Shown here piece after piece: positions 15,537 through 20,894 of a DNA stretch of 20,894 nt (within the stretch, counting starts at the first letter, position 1; each line of letters starts with the position of its first letter). Source of the stretch: Sphingomonadales bacterium (GTDB taxonomy: Bacteria; Pseudomonadota; Alphaproteobacteria; Sphingomonadales; Sphingomonadaceae). The stretch covers positions 1 to 20,894 of the forward strand of contig JAIYAA010000184.1 of assembly GCA_027489295.1 (NCBI GenBank), written 5' to 3'. Under the pieces are notes generated by a model that saw nothing but the letters and a program-made list of their open reading frames with translations, did not search any database and had not been told where the DNA came from. Both the position numbers and the translations under genes were made by a program.

Positions 15537-15609
15537 TATGTGAAGCGCTAATCTGCGCGTACGATGAAGCGCGCGACATGCAGCGCCCGCACGCAGCAGC
15601 AGTATATCG

Positions 15610-16899
15610 TCAAAGAACGGTGCGTGCCCGGTCTCGATTGAGCAGCAGTAAGGCGAGTACCCCAACACAGCCCAGCACGGGCAGCGCGATGGCGGCGACG
15701 GCAACGTAGAGAAGCGTGCTGAACCCGCCGACCAGCGCGGCGATTGCGGTGTTGCCGAGGCCGGCAGCGCATTTGAGTACGGCAAGGAACAGCCCAACGG
15801 GCAGGGCCTCCAATCTGGTGCCCGACGCGGCCTGGGACTGGATGCTGAGCGCGAGCAGCGCCCAGATCGCCATGTTCATGCCTGCCTGCCCCATCCCCAG
15901 CATCGCGAGCGCCACGACGCTGCCGCCGCCATCGCCCCAAATCGCCAGTGCCGCCAACACGCCCATCGCGAGTACGGCCAGCACATGCGCGGATGCGAGC
16001 AGGCGGGATGGGCCGTGCCGCCGCGATGCAAGCATCCAGAGTGGAAGCGACAGCGACTGGGCAAGGGTGATCGTCGCCAGCGCATAGCCGGACCATGCGG
16101 GATCGCCCTTCACCGCCGTGCCGAAGAAGGGCAGGGCGCGGTTGAAGGCCGGCAGCAGGCTGGCCTGCAACGCGATCAGCGCAAGCAGCAGCCGATATTC
16201 CCGCCGACGCCATAGCGATCGCAGCAGCCGCTCCCCGCCGGCCTGGGGCGTCGGGCGCGGCGGACCCGGAAGGCGACGACTGGCACCCACCGCGATCAGC
16301 AGCGTGACGAGATAGCATGCACCGGCAATGGCCGCGCAGCCCCCAAAGGCATCGCGCTGGGCTTCCGGATCGCGGATCCCGAGCAACTTAGCCGCTGCCA
16401 GACCGACGAGTGCGCCCCCCATCGCGCTGAAGATGAGCCGCAGCCCGGAGACCAGCGAGGCCGCCTTGGGCCCGTTGGCGACGCGGACGAGCAGCGTGTT
16501 GTGGCCGATGTCGCACAACGTATAGCCCAGCCGGCACAGCAGGATGGCGGCGACCACCGCGGGCCAGGCGCCGCCCGTCGCGGGTGCAAAGGTCAGCCAG
16601 AAGCCGAATGCGCCGAGCGGCGCGCCCACCAGCACCAGACGCGCCAGCGCTTCGGGTCTGCCTTGCCGGTCGGTCAGATAGGCCACGCCGAGATCGGCAA
16701 GCCCGTCCCAGATCATCGCCGCGGCCAGCACGCCGCCGGCGAGCCAGGCCGAAAAGCCGGCGATCGTGACCAGGTAGAATAGCAGGAAGCTCTCGAAACT
16801 GGACCAGAGGATGCTTTTGCCGAGATTGCCGCTGGCATAGCCGATCTGCACGGCCAGCGGGACTGGTGCAGGATGCGCGACGGGGGTGGGGAGGGCCAT
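15610..16899 (-). CDS. MFS transporter, GPH (glycoside-pentoside-hexuronide)-like
   Basis: A 429-residue inner-membrane protein with about 12 hydrophobic segments. The N-terminus IGYASGNLGKSILWSSFESFLLFYL has the GxGxLGKxxxW...FLLFY pattern of the MFS_2/GPH sugar symporters, and DGLADLGVAYLTDR follows the second helix, matching the D-P-x-x-G-x-x-x-D-R type loop with changes. A central charged loop (about 205-230) separates two six-helix halves. Substrates in this family are mostly sugars and sugar-like compounds; the exact one is not predictable. The ATG lacks a clear ribosome site. It is divergent from a ROK repressor, and an AT-rich operator-like site lies 30-53 bases upstream of its start. 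Confidence 0.8.
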   Translation of the reverse strand: MALPTPVAHPAPVPLAVQIGYASGNLGKSILWSSFESFLLFYLVTIAGFSAWLAGGVLAAAMIWDGLADLGVAYLTDRQGRPEALARLVLVGAPLGAFGFWLTFAPATGGAWPAVVAAILLCRLGYTLCDIGHNTLLVRVANGPKAASLVSGLRLIFSAMGGALVGLAAAKLLGIRDPEAQRDAFGGCAAIAGACYLVTLLIAVGASRRLPGPPRPTPQAGGERLLRSLWRRREYRLLLALIALQASLLPAFNRALPFFGTAVKGDPAWSGYALATITLAQSLSLPLWMLASRRHGPSRLLASAHVLAVLAMGVLAALAIWGDGGGSVVALAMLGMGQAGMNMAIWALLALSIQSQAASGTRLEALPVGLFLAVLKCAAGLGNTAIAALVGGFSTLLYVAVAAIALPVLGCVGVLALLLLNRDRARTVL

Positions 16900-16928
16900 G
16901 CTGCGGCGCTAACCACGCCACGCTTTCG

Positions 16929-16952
16929 TTTTTTTGACATCATGCAAATATA
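16929..16952. promoter_or_regulatory. Candidate ROK operator, site B (MFS/ROK intergenic)
   Basis: TTTTTTT (16929-16935), ten bases, then AAATATA (16946-16952). It has the same 7-10-7 layout as the perfect palindrome at 18104-18127, sharing GCAAATA on the right. It lies between the divergent transporter and ROK genes, where it could control both. It also overlaps a TTGACA (16934-16939) on the plus strand. Confidence 0.5.
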
Positions 16953-16962
16953 TCGGCCAGCC

Positions 16963-18099
16963 ATGCCGTCCGCTCCCCGCCCGCAATTGCTGTTGACCGA
17001 GTTGCAGAAGCGCGTGCTCCTCCATCTGCGTATCGCCGGTGCCCAGCCGCGCATCGATCTTGCCGCAGCCCTCGATACGAATAGCGCGACGATCACACGG
17101 GTGACGCAACAACTCGTCGCGCTCGACCTGATCGCGGAGGGCGCCCCGCTCGAACAGGGTGTGCGGGGGCGTCCTTCCGTGCCGCTGACCATTTCCGGCG
17201 GTGGCGGCTGGTCGGTGGGGGCCACCGTGCAACCCGGCTGGCTGGAGCTGGTGCTGCTGGATTTCCGCGGCGCCCCGCTGCTCCATGACACGCAGCCCTT
17301 CGACGATCCCGATCCCCGGGTTTTCGCCCGGACGCTGGACGCGCGGCTGCGCGCTCTGGTGGCGCAGCACGGATTCCTGCGGGGGCGCTTTCTCGGCCTG
17401 GGCGTCGCGGTGCCCGGGTACGCGCTGGACGGCGATCTCAACCGCCGGGCCGTGGTGCGGCGCCTGTCGGGCTGGAGCGACATTCCGTTGGCGGAAACGC
17501 TGGGGGACGTGCTCGACATGCCGATCTGGATCGAGAATGACGCGACGGCGGCGGCGCTCGGCGAATATTACCAGCCCGGCATCATCGATCGCTTCCGGTC
17601 GATCCTCGTCCTTTTCCTGGGACACGGGATCGGCGGCGGGCTGATTGCGGCACGCGATCTGTTCCGCGGCGATCACGGCAATGCCGGCGAGATCGGCAAG
17701 CTGTTCCCCGGCGAGATGCTGCGTCCATCGGGCATCGATCTGATCGATACGCTCCGCCAGGCAGGCGTCGTGATCGATTCCCTGTCGGAAGTGGAGGCCA
17801 TGCTCGAGCCGCATGCTGCGCTGATCGCGACATGGATCGAGCGGGTCGCGGTGCAGCTGGAGCGGGCGGTGATCGGCGGCGCGGTATGGCTCGATCCGGG
17901 GGCGGTGGTGGTCTCCGGCGCGCTGCCGCACAGCATTCTGGCGCGCCTGTCCGCGCGGATCACCGAGCTTAGCGCGCCTCGCCACCACGGGTATCAGGCG
18001 CCGGTTTCGCTGGTGTTGCCTTCTACGCTTGGCAGCCGCGCGGTGGTGATCGGCGCCGCGATGGCGCCCATCCATGCGGTGACGGCCGCTCTGCCTTGA
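16963..18099 (+). CDS. ROK-family transcriptional repressor
   Basis: A 378-residue regulator of the NagC/Mlc/XylR type: an N-terminal winged helix (about 10-60, LLTELQKRVLLHLRIAG ... DTNSATITRVTQQLVALDLI), a GRP motif (69-71), and a sugar-kinase-like ROK domain. The kinase fold is visible in IENDATAAALGEY (Glu191-Asn192-Asp193), LGHGIGGG (219-226) and DHGNAGEIG (237-245). The ATP phosphate motif DxGxT is replaced by SVGATVQPG, as expected for a repressor. The CxCGxxGC zinc motif after DHGNAGEIG is missing. It probably binds a sugar-like inducer and controls the flanking transporter and receptor. Start is uncertain: ATG 16942 would add seven residues and lie inside the operator-like site; neither has a good ribosome site. 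Confidence 0.85.
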   Translation: MPSAPRPQLLLTELQKRVLLHLRIAGAQPRIDLAAALDTNSATITRVTQQLVALDLIAEGAPLEQGVRGRPSVPLTISGGGGWSVGATVQPGWLELVLLDFRGAPLLHDTQPFDDPDPRVFARTLDARLRALVAQHGFLRGRFLGLGVAVPGYALDGDLNRRAVVRRLSGWSDIPLAETLGDVLDMPIWIENDATAAALGEYYQPGIIDRFRSILVLFLGHGIGGGLIAARDLFRGDHGNAGEIGKLFPGEMLRPSGIDLIDTLRQAGVVIDSLSEVEAMLEPHAALIATWIERVAVQLERAVIGGAVWLDPGAVVVSGALPHSILARLSARITELSAPRHHGYQAPVSLVLPSTLGSRAVVIGAAMAPIHAVTAALP

Positions 18100-18103
18100 G
18101 CGA

Positions 18104-18127
18104 TTTATTTTCATGTAAGCAAATAAA
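18104..18127. promoter_or_regulatory. Candidate ROK operator, site A (upstream of TonB-dependent receptor)
   Basis: TTTATTT (18104-18110), ten bases, AAATAAA (18121-18127): a perfect 7-bp AT-rich palindrome in GC-rich DNA, 4 bases after the ROK stop and 54 bases before the receptor start. AT-rich palindromes with TTATTT/AAATAA arms and about a 10-base centre are characteristic of ROK repressor sites such as those of NagC and Mlc. Confidence 0.6.
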
Positions 18128-18151
18128 AGAGTCATGGAGCCGCGCCACGTG

Positions 18152-18174
18152 CCCCGCATCAGGCAAAAACGGGG
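18152..18174 (+). promoter_or_regulatory. Leader hairpin covering the ribosome site of the receptor gene
   Basis: CCCCG (18152-18156) can pair with CGGGG (18170-18174) across a 13-base loop. The right arm contains the GGGGA that is the only Shine-Dalgarno-like sequence before the ATG at 18182, so pairing would mask it. The stem is short, and its effect is uncertain. Confidence 0.35.
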
Positions 18175-18181
18175 AAACCAG

Positions 18182-20674
18182 ATGACGAAGCAATATTGGC
18201 TGGCAAGCGCTGCGCTTGCCGCTCTTTCCATGACGGCGATGCCGACGCACGCACAGACCCAGCCCGGCGGGACGGATCTGGCGGCCGAGCAGCCGCAGGA
18301 CATCGTGGTGACCGGGTCGGCGCGCGCGCAGCGGCGCTTCGACGTTTCCTATGCGGTCAACACATTGTCGCAGGAAGACGTGCTGAAGCTCGCGCCCAAG
18401 AGCATGACCGAACTGGTCGGCGCGTTGCCCGGCATCCATATCGAGCAGACCGGCGGCGAGGTGCAGAACATCACCCGCGTGCGCGGGATCCCGACCGATC
18501 GGGGCTATCTCTATTATCAGCAGGACGGGCTGCCGCTCTACCACGAGCTGGACGGCTTCTTCTTCAACCAGGGCGACGGCATGAATCGCTTCGACCTGAT
18601 GACCGACCGCGTCGAGGTGGTGCGCGGCGGCCCGGCACCGATCTACGCCTCGGGTGCGGCGGCGATCGTCAACGTCATCACGGCGACCGGCGAGCAAACC
18701 CCGCATGGCGCGGCGCAGGTGACGCTCGGTACCACCGGGCTCTACCGACTGGAGGGCTATCAGTCCGGCCCCCTCGGCAAGCGTACCACTTTCGCGATCG
18801 GCGGTTTCTATCGCTACAATGACGGCTACCGCGACAATGGCTTTCCCTCCGACAAGGGCGGCCAGATCCGTGCCAATATCCTGCGCGAGCTCGACAATGG
18901 CACGTTGAAACTGTCCGGCCAGTATACCAACGACCACAATCTCTTCTATCTGTCGATCCCGACGGCGGATCCGCGCAACACGTCTGTCAGTCTCAACAAC
19001 TATATCGATTACTTCACCGGCACCCTGAACACGCCGGCGTTGCGCGCCGCGACGATCAAGTATCGCGACGGTGCCGGCGCGATCCAGAGCCGGACCGGCG
19101 ATCTCGCCAATGGCCGGCACATGCGCTTCGGCAATGTGGCGCTCGATTACGAGGGCGATTTCGATGCCTGGCACGTCTCCGCCAAGGCGGGATACACCAA
19201 TGGCCGCAACGATTTCGACGCGCTCTATTCGACGTCGAATCCGGCGGACGGCGCCAGCTTCGCCAGCGGCTATCTGGCCCGCGCACAGGCCGCCTTCGGC
19301 AGCGGCGTCACGCGGATGGGCTATGCGCTGGCCGGCACCAGCGGCGCCACTGCCTATGATCCCGCCACCGCATCGGGGCTGGTGGTGCAGGCGCAATATC
19401 GTTCGATCAGCGCCGATTTCTATTCGGGGCAGGGCGACCTGAGCGTTACGCGCAAGTTCGAGACGGGCCTGGGCAGCCATGACATCCGCGTCGGCAGCTA
19501 CGCCGCGCTGTGGGGCCTCACCTCGTTCGCGGTCTATCAGAACTATCTGATGGAGGTTCGGTCGCAGCCGCGTCTGCTCGATCTGGTCGCGTACGGGGCG
19601 GACGGATCGGTGAAGGGCTATGTCACCGATCGCGGATCGCTCAACGATGCCGCCTCGCTCAACGCCGGTGGCTATGACGCGAAGGTGATTGCGCTGTACG
19701 GCGCCGATACCTGGGACGTCACCGATCGCCTGCGCATCGATGCCGGCATCCGCCACGAATGGTATCGCTACGACGGTTTCGGCCAGATCACCACCGCCGC
19801 CAATCTCGGCGATCCGACGACGCTGGCCGACGATGCCACGCGCGCGTTCACCGGCGCAGTGGGCACGAGCAAGCTCAACTTCCAGGCGACCAACTGGACG
19901 CTCGGTGCCAATTTCGATTTCAGCCGTCATCTCGGGGTCTATGCCCGCGCCTCGCGGCTGGAGATCCCGGCAACGGCATCGGTGACGACGACCTACCCGA
20001 CACCGTCGCTCGCGCCCACCAAGGCGCGGCTGTACGAAGCCGGGATCAAGGCGGCGTTCGGCCGATCCTATCTGTACGTCACCGGGTTCTACACCAAGTT
20101 CGATCCGCTCAACGCCAGCTTCACCGCGTTCAATCCGCAGACCGGACGCAGTGACCAGACCGTCAATTTCGTCGGGACGGCCGAGAACAAGGGGGTCGAG
20201 GCGGATGGCCAGATCCAGCTTGGCGGGCCCCTTTCGCTCGCCGGGTCGGTCACCGTCCAGGATCCGAAGTATCTGAATTTTAGCAGCAATACCGGCGCGG
20301 ACGGCAGCCGCGCCAACGGCAAGCAGATCCTGCGCGAACCCAAGCTCTATCTCAACGTGCGGCCTACCCTGGACTTCCGCCTCGGCGCGGACCGGCTGAG
20401 CCTGTACGGCCGTTATGATTACATCACGCGCCGCTATGTCGACTTTTTCAACAACACCGCGCTGCCGGCATATGGCTATTTCGGCCTCGGCGCGGTGCTG
20501 GACCATGGCGCGTGGCGCTTCCAGGTCGCGGGGGACAATCTCACCAATGCGCACGGCCTGACCGAGGGCAACACGGCGGGCGATCGCCTGGCGGGGCAGG
20601 GTACCCCAACCGCGATCTTCGGACGGCCGCTGTTTGGCCGCAACGTTCGGCTGATCGTCAGCAAGAAATGGTGA
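18182..20674 (+). CDS. TonB-dependent outer-membrane receptor
   Basis: An 830-residue receptor. The signal peptide MTKQYWLASAALAALSMTAMPTHA is cleaved near residue 24; QDIVVTGS (39-46) is the TonB-box region. The plug domain follows (about 50-165: SMTELVGALPGIHIEQTGGEVQNITRVRGIP, DGLPLYHE, DRVEVVRGGPAPIYASGAAAIVNVIT), then the beta barrel with many aromatic-rich alternating strands, ending in an aromatic residue (LIVSKKW), the usual signal for outer-membrane insertion. There is no FecA-like signalling extension. It should import a nutrient using TonB energy. Context (ROK repressor, GPH transporter, probable glycerophosphodiester phosphodiesterase) favours an organic substrate over an iron siderophore, but that is inference. 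The start at 18182 is chosen for the signal peptide; an in-frame ATG at 18134 would add 16 polar residues before it. Confidence 0.92.
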   Translation: MTKQYWLASAALAALSMTAMPTHAQTQPGGTDLAAEQPQDIVVTGSARAQRRFDVSYAVNTLSQEDVLKLAPKSMTELVGALPGIHIEQTGGEVQNITRVRGIPTDRGYLYYQQDGLPLYHELDGFFFNQGDGMNRFDLMTDRVEVVRGGPAPIYASGAAAIVNVITATGEQTPHGAAQVTLGTTGLYRLEGYQSGPLGKRTTFAIGGFYRYNDGYRDNGFPSDKGGQIRANILRELDNGTLKLSGQYTNDHNLFYLSIPTADPRNTSVSLNNYIDYFTGTLNTPALRAATIKYRDGAGAIQSRTGDLANGRHMRFGNVALDYEGDFDAWHVSAKAGYTNGRNDFDALYSTSNPADGASFASGYLARAQAAFGSGVTRMGYALAGTSGATAYDPATASGLVVQAQYRSISADFYSGQGDLSVTRKFETGLGSHDIRVGSYAALWGLTSFAVYQNYLMEVRSQPRLLDLVAYGADGSVKGYVTDRGSLNDAASLNAGGYDAKVIALYGADTWDVTDRLRIDAGIRHEWYRYDGFGQITTAANLGDPTTLADDATRAFTGAVGTSKLNFQATNWTLGANFDFSRHLGVYARASRLEIPATASVTTTYPTPSLAPTKARLYEAGIKAAFGRSYLYVTGFYTKFDPLNASFTAFNPQTGRSDQTVNFVGTAENKGVEADGQIQLGGPLSLAGSVTVQDPKYLNFSSNTGADGSRANGKQILREPKLYLNVRPTLDFRLGADRLSLYGRYDYITRRYVDFFNNTALPAYGYFGLGAVLDHGAWRFQVAGDNLTNAHGLTEGNTAGDRLAGQGTPTAIFGRPLFGRNVRLIVSKKW

Positions 20675-20708
20675 GGCGGGCGCTCGCCACCGACTGAACC
20701 GCTATTCG

Positions 20709-20733
20709 GGGGAGGCTCGCTGCCGGCCTCCCC
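20709..20733 (+). repeat. Intercistronic hairpin
   Basis: GGGGAGGC (20709-20716), 9-base loop, GCCTCCCC (20726-20733), between the receptor stop and the next start. No T-run follows, so it is more likely to stabilise or partly attenuate a shared transcript than to end it. Confidence 0.5.
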
Positions 20734-20760
20734 GCTCACTCTTGTCCAACGGATCATCCG

Positions 20761-20894
20761 ATGAAATCGCTGAATTGCCTGTTGCTCGCCGCGCTCGTTG
20801 CAGCCGGCACCCCGATGGCTGCCTCCGCCGATGACGCCGCCGCGATGGCGCGTCGTCTGCGCGATCCCAAGGGGGGATTGATCATCGTTGCCCA
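20761..20894 (+). CDS. Probable periplasmic glycerophosphodiester phosphodiesterase, 5' end only
   Basis: Only the first 44 complete codons are in the window. The signal peptide MKSLNCLLLAALVAAGTPMAASA is cleaved near residue 23, so the product is periplasmic or secreted. The visible mature start ends in LRDPKGGLIIVA followed by CCA, the first two bases of a His codon (CA) after Ala. This fits the VAHRG motif that opens GDPD-family phosphodiesterases, whose histidine is catalytic. Such enzymes split glycerophosphodiesters into glycerol 3-phosphate and an alcohol. The family call rests on this short motif and could be wrong. It starts 86 bases after the receptor gene and is likely co-transcribed with it. 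Confidence 0.5.
   Translation, partial: MKSLNCLLLAALVAAGTPMAASADDAAAMARRLRDPKGGLIIVA

Noticed and set aside
16934..16962. TTGACA at 16934 as a simple sigma-70 -35 element for the ROK gene.
   Set aside because: No acceptable -10 lies 16-18 bases downstream, and it would put the start of transcription at or after the likely start codon.
16909..18303. A 464-codon open frame on the minus strand opposite the ROK gene.
   Set aside because: Composition is shadow-like and the ROK domain is unmistakable on the plus strand.
18023..20554. A very long open frame on the minus strand opposite the TonB-dependent receptor.
   Set aside because: It is Arg/Glu/Ile-rich with no motif, mirrors the receptor's codon bias, and the plus strand has clear signal, plug and barrel features.

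Overview
The window is GC-rich DNA from an alphaproteobacterium, most likely of the Sphingomonadales. Supporting signs are a small exported protein with a PEPxxWA-CTERM tail, a large TonB-dependent receptor beside sugar-type regulation, a candidate EcfG (general stress response) promoter, and many TAT-type or alanine-rich export signals. The genus cannot be fixed from the sequence alone.

Layout. (1) Positions 1-8.1 kb look accessory. Two minus-strand genes encode a DEDDy 3'-5' exonuclease of the DNA_pol_B_exo2 type and, downstream, what appears to be its catalytically degraded paralogue. A gene-free kilobase (1649-2673) follows, AT-richer than the rest, with perfect hairpins and about six copies of a GCGAATTTTCCGGA-like repeat. 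Next is a tight three-gene operon: a type III-like DNA methyltransferase (Mod), a helicase-nuclease (Res, 1-nt overlap) and a third protein joining a HARE-type winged helix to a PD-(D/E)xK nuclease domain. A small lipoprotein and a small convergent hypothetical gene close this part. The gene-free stretch 8411-8783 is a plausible junction with the ordinary chromosome.

(2) 8.8-13.1 kb is a metal and stress locus. Two paralogous exported ferritin-like proteins, one a TAT substrate and one a TAT lipoprotein with a Thr-Pro linker, lie directly upstream of an Nramp (MntH) transporter whose start codon overlaps the preceding stop. A candidate EcfG promoter precedes the cluster, and a Crp/Fnr-family regulator is divergent.

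(3) 13.1-15.5 kb holds an SDR oxidoreductase divergent from an ArsR-family repressor, with one shared operator/promoter region. A 560-bp gene-free stretch and a PEP-CTERM protein with a strong terminator follow.

(4) 15.6-20.9 kb is a nutrient-uptake locus: a GPH-type MFS transporter, a divergent ROK repressor, a TonB-dependent receptor and the 5' end of a probable glycerophosphodiester phosphodiesterase. Two similar AT-rich TTTxTTT-N10-AAATAxA sites, one in the MFS/ROK intergenic region and one just upstream of the receptor, look like ROK operators and would make these genes one regulon.

The best candidates for something little described are the Mod-Res-HARE/PD-ExK operon, the ferritin-like pair coupled to MntH, and the active/degenerate exonuclease pair beside an iteron-like repeat region.
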